From contig JAUYAT010000042.1 in NCBI GenBank assembly GCA_030693295.1, forward strand, positions 1-34,353: a stretch of 34,353 nt of DNA, in the 5' to 3' direction. The DNA comes from a bacterium. GTDB taxonomy: Bacteria > Patescibacteriota > Patescibacteriia > Patescibacteriales > VMTK01. Position numbers and translations under genes: made by a program. Under the pieces are notes generated by a model. The model had not been told where the DNA came from. It ran no database searches and saw only the letters and a program-made list of their open reading frames with translations. Below, in pieces: positions 15,692-24,000 of this stretch; the stretch's first letter is position 1; the number at the start of each line of letters is the position of its first letter.

Positions 15692-15874
15692 TTATTTTAT
15701 TATTAACTCAAGTCCGATTGTAAAAATGTAATCCAAAGCGCCTAAAAAAGCGGCGACAGCCAGGCTGATCCCGATTACGAGAAATGTGTAATTTTGGGTT
15801 TCTTTTTTTGTCGGCCAAGTTACTTTTTTCATTTCTTCTATTGAAGATTTAATATAGCCGGTTAATTTGTTCAT
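15692..15874 (-). CDS. secE: Preprotein translocase subunit SecE
   Basis: 60-aa, EEMKKVTWPTKKET followed by one TM; upstream of nusG. Confidence 0.92.
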   Translation of the reverse strand: MNKLTGYIKSSIEEMKKVTWPTKKETQNYTFLVIGISLAVAAFLGALDYIFTIGLELIIK

Positions 15875-16000
15875 ATAATTTTGTTAATTAAAAAACAGCC
15901 CCTCGGGGCCCTTGTTGTTATTTTATTCTTGTATTTATATAATACAGAACGGTTAAAAATCTGTCAAGAGGCGGCCGTATTGTATAGCATTTGTTAAATA

Positions 16001-16009
16001 TGTTATAAT
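16001..16009 (+). promoter_or_regulatory. Extended -10 promoter element TGTTATAAT
   Basis: Upstream of CDS 16043. Confidence 0.6.
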
Positions 16010-16042
16010 ATAAACACGGTTAATCAAATAAAATTTATTAAA

Positions 16043-16408
16043 ATGCTAACTAACAACTTTGCTGTTTACGGCGTGAAAATTTTAGCGGAATTGGCGAGAG
16101 ATATTGTTTTTTTTCCTTTGTGGTGGTATTCCAAGGGGCTTGTTCAGTTATTGTTGAAATTAAAAGTTTTTTTGAAAAACAGGGAAAAATCCCTGGCTCT
16201 TTTGGTTTGGATTAAAAATATCCATAAGCCGATGTACGGCCAATATGATTGGCAGGGGATGCTGATCAGTTTTTTTATGCGGCTGTTCCAGATTATCGTA
16301 AGGGGCATCGCCATGCTGTTTTGGCTTGTTGTCGCTTTTGTGTTTTTTTGGATTTGGGTATTATTGCCGCTCTTTGTGATATACGAAATTGTTTATCAAC
16401 TAATATAA
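16043..16408 (+). CDS. Small integral membrane protein
   Basis: 121 aa with several hydrophobic segments; co-directional with the Clp ATPase. Confidence 0.65.
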   Translation: MLTNNFAVYGVKILAELARDIVFFPLWWYSKGLVQLLLKLKVFLKNREKSLALLVWIKNIHKPMYGQYDWQGMLISFFMRLFQIIVRGIAMLFWLVVAFVFFWIWVLLPLFVIYEIVYQLI

Positions 16409-16428
16409 TTCTAATTCGCTCTTCCTCT

Positions 16429-16456
16429 TGTCATTCCCGCGAAAGCGGGAATCCAG
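16429..16456 (+). repeat. TGTCATTCCCGCGAAAGCGGGAATCCAG palindromic element (copy C)
   Basis: Same family as 9993 and 11298. Confidence 0.9.
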
Positions 16457-16473
16457 ATTTTACTCGCTTAACC

Positions 16474-16502
16474 CTGGATTCCCGCTTTCGCGGGAATGAC
16501 AG
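16474..16502 (-). repeat. Inverted partner of copy C
   Basis: CTGGATTCCCGCTTTCGCGGGAATGACAG. Confidence 0.9.
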
Positions 16503-16509
16503 AAATGAA

Positions 16510-19299
16510 ATGACAGAAGAAACCAAACAACAAACAACTCAATTCATCATCTGTCCCGTTTGCGAAGGCGCGGGAAAGAAAAAATTCGGCCTGCCGTGCC
16601 CTAATTGCGGCGGCATCGGCTTGGGCGCGCATGACCGCGGGCAGTTTTATTATTGGGGTTTTAATTTAGGCAAAGCGGTTATAAAATTAAGCCATTTAAA
16701 AAGAAAAGCGAATTTAATAATAAATTTCACGGCTTTCGTAATCAGTTTGACCGGCTTGGGGGCGCTGTTATTTTGGCTTTGGCAAATCAAACAATCAGGC
16801 AAGGCGGACATTGAGGATTTTTTCTTCTGGAGCGAAAAACATTGGCTGTTGTTTATTTTTTGGCTGAGTATGATAGCCGCGATGTTTGTCGCCTACCGGC
16901 TGAGCGAAGAAGAAGCTTCAAAGCAGAAAATAAAGAAAATCAAATACGGCGAGAAAGACAATCCGGCGGATTTCCCGAACAACTGGAACGAATTGAAAAG
17001 ATCGCGCGGCAAATTCAAGATTGAGGTTTCCCTCGGATTCAGCCGCGAAGCCATGGAAATTGTTGAAAGAGCTTTTGTTTTAGCCGATTCAGCCGGTCAC
17101 AAGGAAGTAAAAGCAATGCATTTGTTTTTCAGTTTATTCAACAGCAATGAAGCCATGGCGCTTTTTTCGCGGCTTAACATTGATATCGGCCAGCTGATTA
17201 AAAAAATAAAAAGGCAATTGGCCTTGGCGGAGCCGGGCGCCGGCAGAACGGAATTATCCAACGAAATTAAAGAGGTTTTTGTCAACGCTTATTTAGACGC
17301 CCGTAATTTGGGACAGAAAAAAGTAAAAGCGATAAACTTTATATTGCCGTGCATGGCAGGCGATAAAAATTTAAGCGAAATTTTATACGATTTGGAAATA
17401 GACCGCGATAAAATCAATAACGCGATCCAATGGTTTTTGATTAACGACCGCCTGATTGAAAATTACCGGCTTTACCGCAAGGCGGCGCGCTATAAGCCGG
17501 CGTCAAGCATGGACAGGGCCTATACGGCGGTCGCGACGCCGGTTTTAAATCATTTCGCGCGCGATCTGACGATAGCGGCGAAATGGGGGCGGCTTGAACT
17601 TTGCGTGGGGCGGGATAATGAAATTGAAAAAATTTTTCAAGCCATGGAAAGCGGACAGTCAGGAGTGATTTTAACCGGCCCCGAAGGAGTCGGCAAAAGA
17701 GCCGTAATCGGCGGCATAGCGCAATTGATGGTGGAGGAAGATGTGCCTGAAATATTGCGAGACAAAAGATTGGTTGAGCTGGATGTGGCCCGTTTGTTAA
17801 GCGGCGCCGCGCCGGCCCAGGCCGAGGAAAGATTGCTAATCGCCATTGACGAAGTTATAAAAGCGGGCAATATTATTCTTTATATAGACAATATTGAGAA
17901 TCTTATCGGCATAACCGCCGGCGCGGAAGAAAGTTTGGATTTGTCGGAAGTGTTGGCCGGCGCTTTGGAGAGAAGAAGTTTTTACTGCTTGGCGTCAGCC
18001 ACAAACCGGAATTACGCGAAATACATAGAAGACAAGCCCCTTGGCAATGTTATGTCAAAAGTGGAGATTGAAGAGCCGGCCGCCAACCAGGCGATTCAGA
18101 TAATTGAAAGCAAGACTGGCGCGCTGGAAAGCAAATACAAAGTTTATTTTTCCTATAACGCGATTGAAAGCGCGGTTAAATTGGCTTCAAAGTATATCCA
18201 TGACAAATACTTGCCCGCCAAAGCGGTTGATATTCTGGAATCAGTCGCCGTTAAAGCGTCTAAAACAAAGGGCGCGGACACCAAGGGCGCAGGCGCGATG
18301 ATAACGGAAAATGACGTCGCCAAAATTATCAGCGAAATTACCCGTATTCCCATAACCAAAGTAACCGAGAAAGAAAGCCAAACATTGCTAAATTTGGAAA
18401 ACCTCATCCATGAGCGCATGGTAGATCAGGAAGAAGCGGTTAAGATGGTTGCCGCCAGCTTAAGGCGCGCCAGAGCCGAGCTCAGGGAGGGGAAGCGGCC
18501 GATTGCCAATTTTCTCTTTTTGGGCCCGACCGGCGTCGGCAAAACCGAATTGGCAAAAACCGTTTCGGAAGTTTATTTCGGCAAAGAAGATTATATGATC
18601 CGTCTTGATATGAGCGAATACCAGAATAAAGACAGCATAGATAAAATGCTCGGCAACGCCGATGGCGCGCGCGGCTACTTGACCGAAGCGGTGCGCAAAG
18701 CGCCTTTTTCCCTGGTGCTTTTGGACGAGTTTGAAAAAGCCCATCCTGATATTTTAAACTTGTTTTTGCAGGTGATGGACGACGGCCGCTTGACCGACGG
18801 ACAGGGCAGAACGATTGATTTTACCAACAGCATTATCATAGCCACTTCAAACGCCGGCGCGCTCTTTATTCAGGAACAGCTTGCCGGCGGCGGCGAGTCA
18901 AGCGAACATAAAATAGAGCAAATCAAAGAAACGCTGATTAACGAGCATTTGAACAAAATATTAAGGCCGGAGCTGATCAATCGCTTTGACGGAGTAATCG
19001 TGTTCAAACCGCTGTCAATGGAGGATGTGGTCGCGATAACCAAGCTGATGCTTAATAAAATAGGGGAAATGCTGAAAATTAAGGGAATCGGCTTAAGATG
19101 CGAAGAGGAAGGCGCGCGCAAATTGGCCGCGGAAGGGTTTGACCCCAAGTTCGGCGCCAGGCCGCTGCGCCGATTGCTCCAGGAAAAGATTTACGACAAT
19201 ATCGCCAATAAAATTTTAGCCGATGAATTAAAAAGGCGCGACACGATCGTGATCGGCGCCGATGCCGAGATATCAGTGGAGAAGAGGAAAGAATTATGA
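16510..19299 (+). CDS. Membrane-anchored ClpC-like AAA+ ATPase with N-terminal zinc-finger
   Basis: Start at MTEETKQQ, after the repeat pair. CPVCEGAG..CPNCGGIG, two hydrophobic TM segments, Clp-N-like region, D1 GPEGVGKR, D2 GPTGVGKTELAKT and LLDEFEKAHPDILNLFLQVMDDGRLTD. Confidence 0.85.
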   Translation: MTEETKQQTTQFIICPVCEGAGKKKFGLPCPNCGGIGLGAHDRGQFYYWGFNLGKAVIKLSHLKRKANLIINFTAFVISLTGLGALLFWLWQIKQSGKADIEDFFFWSEKHWLLFIFWLSMIAAMFVAYRLSEEEASKQKIKKIKYGEKDNPADFPNNWNELKRSRGKFKIEVSLGFSREAMEIVERAFVLADSAGHKEVKAMHLFFSLFNSNEAMALFSRLNIDIGQLIKKIKRQLALAEPGAGRTELSNEIKEVFVNAYLDARNLGQKKVKAINFILPCMAGDKNLSEILYDLEIDRDKINNAIQWFLINDRLIENYRLYRKAARYKPASSMDRAYTAVATPVLNHFARDLTIAAKWGRLELCVGRDNEIEKIFQAMESGQSGVILTGPEGVGKRAVIGGIAQLMVEEDVPEILRDKRLVELDVARLLSGAAPAQAEERLLIAIDEVIKAGNIILYIDNIENLIGITAGAEESLDLSEVLAGALERRSFYCLASATNRNYAKYIEDKPLGNVMSKVEIEEPAANQAIQIIESKTGALESKYKVYFSYNAIESAVKLASKYIHDKYLPAKAVDILESVAVKASKTKGADTKGAGAMITENDVAKIISEITRIPITKVTEKESQTLLNLENLIHERMVDQEEAVKMVAASLRRARAELREGKRPIANFLFLGPTGVGKTELAKTVSEVYFGKEDYMIRLDMSEYQNKDSIDKMLGNADGARGYLTEAVRKAPFSLVLLDEFEKAHPDILNLFLQVMDDGRLTDGQGRTIDFTNSIIIATSNAGALFIQEQLAGGGESSEHKIEQIKETLINEHLNKILRPELINRFDGVIVFKPLSMEDVVAITKLMLNKIGEMLKIKGIGLRCEEEGARKLAAEGFDPKFGARPLRRLLQEKIYDNIANKILADELKRRDTIVIGADAEISVEKRKEL

Positions 19300-20369
19300 C
19301 TTATTATATAATAATTTTTATCTGCGCTTTGCTTCTTTCAATTATCTTTACTTTGTTGGTAAAGAACTTCGCGATTAGGCGCGGTATTGTCGACAAGCCG
19401 GATTTGGACAGGAAAATTCACCGAACCGCGACGCCATTGCTCGGAGGAATGGCTATTTTTTTGTCGTTTTTTCTTGTTTTGTATTTTGTCCGCGGCAAAC
19501 TTTTAGCCGGTGATTTGGAGGCGCGCCATTGGCTGGGATTTTTTGCCGGCGCCTGCTTTTTGATGATCGGCGGATTTTTGGACGATAAATACAGTTTAAA
19601 GCCGAAACAGCAGATTATTTTTCCCATTTTGGCCATTATCGCCGTAATTATCAACGGAGTCGGCATTGAAAAAATAACCAACCCTTTCGGCGGGCTTATC
19701 TATCTTGACCAATGGCGGATTCCCGTGATGGATTGGGGAGGCGGCATGCGTTATTTCATGGTTTTGGCCGACGGCTTTGCTGTTCTTTGGCTTATGGGCA
19801 TGATGTACACCACGAAATTGTTGGACGGAGTTGACGGCTTGGTAACGGGCGTTGCCGCCATCGGCGGAATTATTATATTTTTATTCACGATGACCACGAA
19901 ATATTTTCAGCCGGATATCGGCTTGGCCGCCTTGATTTTTGCCGGCGCCTGCCTCGGTTTTTTGATTTTTAACTGGCATCCGGCAAAAATATTCTTGGGC
20001 GAGGGCGGCTCTTTGCTTCCGGGCTATATTTTGGGGGTGTTGGCCATAATTTCCGGCGGAAAAATCGCCATCGCCCTGCTGGTAATGGGCATTCCGATAA
20101 TGGATGTCGTTTGGACGATTTTAAGGCGGACGGCACAAGGCAAAAATCCTTTCGCCTTCGCCGATAAGATGCATCTTCATCACCGCTTTTTAGCCATAGG
20201 GCTTACTCAGCGGCAAACCGCGATAATCTATTATTTTTTAGCCGGCGGCTTTGGCTTGAGCGCCCTGTTCCTGCAGTCGGCCAGCAAGCTGTTCGCTTTA
20301 GCCGTTTTAATTTTACTGATGCTTTTAATAGTAATTGGGTTTACTTATTTTACCAAGAAAGTGGAATAA
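19296..20369 (+). CDS. Undecaprenyl-phosphate sugar-1-phosphate transferase (WecA/TagO/MraY superfamily)
   Basis: GGFLDDKYSLKPKQQ, KLLDGVDGLVTG, FLGEGGSLLPGYILG, HHRF; ATGA overlap with the upstream Clp gene. Confidence 0.88.
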   Translation: MTYYIIIFICALLLSIIFTLLVKNFAIRRGIVDKPDLDRKIHRTATPLLGGMAIFLSFFLVLYFVRGKLLAGDLEARHWLGFFAGACFLMIGGFLDDKYSLKPKQQIIFPILAIIAVIINGVGIEKITNPFGGLIYLDQWRIPVMDWGGGMRYFMVLADGFAVLWLMGMMYTTKLLDGVDGLVTGVAAIGGIIIFLFTMTTKYFQPDIGLAALIFAGACLGFLIFNWHPAKIFLGEGGSLLPGYILGVLAIISGGKIAIALLVMGIPIMDVVWTILRRTAQGKNPFAFADKMHLHHRFLAIGLTQRQTAIIYYFLAGGFGLSALFLQSASKLFALAVLILLMLLIVIGFTYFTKKVE

Positions 20370-20383
20370 ATTATAAAAATCAA

Positions 20384-20418
20384 TAAAAAAAGGCGCCGAG
20401 TTTTGCGTGCTCGGCGCG
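20384..20418 (-). terminator. Rho-independent terminator for CDS 20431..21084
   Basis: GCGCCGAG-N9-CTCGGCGC; minus-strand reading followed by CC and a T tract. Confidence 0.75.
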
Positions 20419-20430
20419 ATTTGTTCGTCT

Positions 20431-21084
20431 TTAAATAAATTTTATTAATAAATTAAGATCCCTTCTTAATTTTTCACCTCCTTTTTTAGCCAGTTTATAA
20501 TTAGTTGAGAAAATAATCGGTTTTGGCGGTTTTAGATAAAATACTTTTTGTTCCTCCGGAACATACTCTTCGTTAATTTTATCGTAGTCTATTTTGCGGA
20601 AAGTGTCTTCTCCTAAAGTTTTTTTTAAAATTGAAAAAACAAACGGTTTTACGGAGGCGACAAATTGCCTTTCCCTTTCTTTTTGCCCGTATGAAATAAT
20701 TGGCAAAATTAAGGAGCTTAACGCGAAAATTCTTCTTAACAAATTTAAATTTGTATTTGTCGCCAAGCGGCAAATTTCGCTTGTCTGGCCAGGGAATTCA
20801 AGCCCAAAAATCTTTTCCACCGAAAGAAATTCCCCTTTCTTTTTATGGGTTATGCCGATTGTTCCCCAAATTTCCTGTTTATAATATGCTCCAAACAGGA
20901 TATCCGGGATAACAATTAATTCCCCATTTCCAGTAAGGATTTGTTTATCCCTGTAAACACAAGAACAAAATAAATTTAATTTTTTTGTTTCCTCCCTTTC
21001 TTCTGTTTTTACTCTTTTTATCAATAATGTGTTTTTCATTGTTTCTTTAGAAAACATTTTTTGGCGCAAAGTAGAAGCATCCAT
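20431..21084 (-). CDS. Hypothetical protein, possibly a GNAT-fold acyltransferase-like protein
   Basis: 217-aa ORF with its own terminator; central FGLEFPGQTSEICRLATNTNLNLLRRIFALSSLILP vaguely resembles autoinducer-synthase-like GNAT domains (weak). Confidence 0.55.
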   Translation of the reverse strand: MDASTLRQKMFSKETMKNTLLIKRVKTEEREETKKLNLFCSCVYRDKQILTGNGELIVIPDILFGAYYKQEIWGTIGITHKKKGEFLSVEKIFGLEFPGQTSEICRLATNTNLNLLRRIFALSSLILPIISYGQKERERQFVASVKPFVFSILKKTLGEDTFRKIDYDKINEEYVPEEQKVFYLKPPKPIIFSTNYKLAKKGGEKLRRDLNLLIKFI

Positions 21085-21232
21085 GCCAATTTCTCCTTTT
21101 TTATTTTTTATTAATCTAATAAAGAAGGATTCGCCATGCCTCTCCTCGCCACTTTCTATAATTATTATTTTAATCTAAGCAGGTGACGCTTTTTTTGCCG
21201 TCTTTATGCCTTATTGTCAAAGGTCGTTAGAA

Positions 21233-21241
21233 TGTTATAAT
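21233..21241 (+). promoter_or_regulatory. Extended -10 element TGTTATAAT
   Basis: About 115 bp upstream of dus; consensus match only. Confidence 0.4.
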
Positions 21242-21354
21242 TTATCATTAATCAAAATTTTTGTCAAGGGTTAGTCTTGTCTTGTAAAGGGGAAATAGAA
21301 ATGTCCTGTCTGCTAATTTTTGCGCCATAAATGAAAATATGATAAATTATAATT

Positions 21355-22299
21355 ATGGCAGACAATAATTTTTGGGAAAAAATTGAAAAACCGATTTTCG
21401 CATTAGCCCCTATGGCAGGCATCGCGGACAGCGCTTTCAGGCGGATTTGCAAAGGATTCGGCGCTGATGTCCTGTACAGTGAAATGGCGAGCGCGACCGC
21501 TTTGGTTTATAATCCGGGTAAAACATTGGAGCTTTTGCAATCCGACAGAAAAGAAGCGCCGTATATTGCCCAATTGTTCGGCAGTAATCCCGATCATTTT
21601 GCTAAAGCCGTCCGCTTATTATCGCGAAAAAAACAACAGTTCCGATTGCCGGATGGCATTGACATAAACTTCGGCTGTCCTGTGCCGAAAATTTTTAAGC
21701 AAGGAGCCGGCGCGGCTTTGATGCGGAATTTAAAACAGGCGCGCGAGGTTATTAAGGCCGTTCTTGGCAATACTGATTTGCCGGTATCAATAAAATTGCG
21801 GGCGAAATCAGGCGAAATTGATTGCTTGATGTTTTTGGATTACATGAAAGATTTGCCGATCAGCGCGGCGATGATCCACGGCAGAACGTTGGCGCAAGGA
21901 TTTGGCGGCCCGGTTGATCGCGAAATAATAAAAAAAGCGAGAAATTATTTCGGAGGAATAATTCTCGCCAATGGCGGAGCGATGAGCGCGCGGGATGCTT
22001 TTGATTTGCTGGAAAAAACCAAAGCCGGCGGCGTCGGCATCGCGCGAGGCGCCTTGGGCAGGCCTTGGCTATTCAGGGAAATGAAAAATAAAAAAGCGGA
22101 AGTAAAAGGCGCGAAAGAAATTTTTAAAATCGCTTTAAAGCACGCCAAACTGGCGGAAAAGCTTAAGGGCAAGCAGGGGATAATAGAAATGAGAAAGCAT
22201 TTATGCTGGTATGTCCGCGGCTTGCCCGGAGCGAGCGAGATGAGGAGTGAATTGGCGAGGGTTGAGAGCTTGGAAGATGTAAAGAATATTTTAAAGTAA
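21355..22299 (+). CDS. dus: tRNA-dihydrouridine synthase
   Basis: APMAGIADSAFRRICKGFGADVLYSEM, DINFGCPVPKIFKQGAGAALM, IHGRTLAQGF, GVGIARGALGRPWLF. Confidence 0.92.
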   Translation: MADNNFWEKIEKPIFALAPMAGIADSAFRRICKGFGADVLYSEMASATALVYNPGKTLELLQSDRKEAPYIAQLFGSNPDHFAKAVRLLSRKKQQFRLPDGIDINFGCPVPKIFKQGAGAALMRNLKQAREVIKAVLGNTDLPVSIKLRAKSGEIDCLMFLDYMKDLPISAAMIHGRTLAQGFGGPVDREIIKKARNYFGGIILANGGAMSARDAFDLLEKTKAGGVGIARGALGRPWLFREMKNKKAEVKGAKEIFKIALKHAKLAEKLKGKQGIIEMRKHLCWYVRGLPGASEMRSELARVESLEDVKNILK

Positions 22300-22336
22300 T
22301 CCTTTTTCTTCTCCGGATTTATCGGAAGACATCTAT

Positions 22337-23377
22337 TTACAGCCACTTTTTCTTTTTAAAAAATACCAGCATGCCCAGACAGCACATCAGCATTATGATT
22401 ATAATCATCCAAAAGCCGTTGTCGCTGTCCATAAAAGGCATGCCGCCTATAGTGTTCATGCCGAAAACAGCGGCAAACAAAGTAAGAGGGAAGACAATAA
22501 CGGAAAAAATGGTGAGCGTTTTCATTATATCGCTGATGCGGTAATTAAGCAATGATTCATTGGTGCCGTTAAGCACTTCAATCATTTCTTTCTGGTTTTC
22601 CAAAATTTCCCAGACTCTTTTTGAACGTTCAAGCAATTCATTGTAGTACGGCTTGATTTTCTGCTCCGGCACAAGCCCGCTTTTTATGCCCATTAATTGT
22701 TTAATGATATTTTTATGGCTTTGCATGATTTTGCGGAAATTTATGATATTGTGCCTCAAAGACAAGATATAAGAAACCGCTTTTTTTTGCTCCTGCTCAA
22801 AAATTATTTCTTCCGTTTTAGCGATTTCCACGCTGTTTTGATCAAGCAGGGGGAAACAGGAAAGCATAAGCTTTTCCAACAATTCGTAAAGCAGGATAGC
22901 CGAGGATTCAAATTTATAGGCGAGCAGGGAATCGCTGTCTTTTTTGCAGAGGTTGAAAAATTCGCTTAAAGTTTTGATGTTGTTATTATGCAGAGTAATC
23001 AAGTAGCCATTGCCTATGAAAAAATCTATTTCTCCGGCTGTAATGCAATATTTCGCGTGTTGATCTTGAATTTTTATCTTACGTTTTGTATTTTCAAAGA
23101 GACTTCTTTTTGCGGCGGGCGTTAACTGAAAAACCGGAAAATGCAGGATCATAAACAGATAATTTTCGTTTTGCGCTATCATCGGCCTTTGGGCGACTGA
23201 TTTCGCGGTTGACGCTTGCAGATGCGCCAAGTCAAAATTATAATTTTTGCGCAAATATTCCAATTCTTTTTTGCCCGCCTCGCAAATATCAATCCAGACT
23301 AATTTTTCATTAGTTGTTCTCGGGTTGTCAATGGTTATTTGCTGAATATTCGGCGAAATTTTTATATATTTGGACAT
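22337..23377 (-). CDS. corA: CorA-family Mg2+/divalent cation transporter
   Basis: C-terminal FPLTLFAAVFGMNTIGGMPF (GMN motif) and two TM segments. Confidence 0.88.
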   Translation of the reverse strand: MSKYIKISPNIQQITIDNPRTTNEKLVWIDICEAGKKELEYLRKNYNFDLAHLQASTAKSVAQRPMIAQNENYLFMILHFPVFQLTPAAKRSLFENTKRKIKIQDQHAKYCITAGEIDFFIGNGYLITLHNNNIKTLSEFFNLCKKDSDSLLAYKFESSAILLYELLEKLMLSCFPLLDQNSVEIAKTEEIIFEQEQKKAVSYILSLRHNIINFRKIMQSHKNIIKQLMGIKSGLVPEQKIKPYYNELLERSKRVWEILENQKEMIEVLNGTNESLLNYRISDIMKTLTIFSVIVFPLTLFAAVFGMNTIGGMPFMDSDNGFWMIIIIMLMCCLGMLVFFKKKKWL

Positions 23378-23454
23378 ATTGGAGAAATTTATAATTTAAA
23401 ATTATTGTTATTGTGGATAAAGCTGATTATATTATAGCACATATTAATATTTTA

Positions 23455-23463
23455 TGGTATAAT
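23455..23463 (+). promoter_or_regulatory. Extended -10 element TGGTATAAT
   Basis: 9 bp upstream of the CDS at 23472; a near-leaderless arrangement. Confidence 0.5.
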
Positions 23464-23471
23464 TATGTTAT

Positions 23472-23996
23472 ATGCAAAGTAAAATAAATTTAAAAAATAT
23501 GGAAGCCGGGAAGAAAAGCCATGAACTTGTTGATAAATTCAAAAAAGAAGCCGAAGGCGAAAAGCATGCGGCCGGGCATGAAAAAGAAAGAGGAATAGAA
23601 GTGAGCCCGCTTGACAGGGAAAGGGTTTTATCCGAGATAGCTTCCGTGGAAAATGAAAAAGAAGAGAAACCCGGCGCGGGGGGCATAATAAGCATCGGTG
23701 ATTTTCAATATAAGCAAAAACAAAGGGAAAAACAGATAGAAAAAATTTTGGAAAAAAATTTGGAAGACGTTTATCTCAATATGCCGTTGGCCAAACAGCG
23801 GGAATTTAAAGTTGCCGGGGAACAAGCCGCGCGCGCGATTAACACGCTCTTAAATCAGGCGAAAACCGGGCTGAAAAAAATTATTGATTTGATAAAAAAA
23901 TGGCTCTTAATCATTCCCGGGGTTAATAAATTTTTTTTGGAGCAGGAAGCGAAAATCAAGGCGGACGAGATATTTAAAATAAAAAATAAAAAATAA
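23472..23996 (+). CDS. Hypothetical charged protein upstream of the TraD-like ATPase
   Basis: 174-aa ORF, 4-bp gap to next CDS. Confidence 0.65.
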   Translation: MQSKINLKNMEAGKKSHELVDKFKKEAEGEKHAAGHEKERGIEVSPLDRERVLSEIASVENEKEEKPGAGGIISIGDFQYKQKQREKQIEKILEKNLEDVYLNMPLAKQREFKVAGEQAARAINTLLNQAKTGLKKIIDLIKKWLLIIPGVNKFFLEQEAKIKADEIFKIKNKK

Positions 23997-24000
23997 AATC

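Noticed and set aside
16249-16509. N-terminal extension of the Clp ATPase ORF
   Set aside because: Overlaps the upstream membrane-protein gene in another frame and translates the repeat pair (CHSRESGNPDF...SRFRGNDR); start reassigned to 16510.
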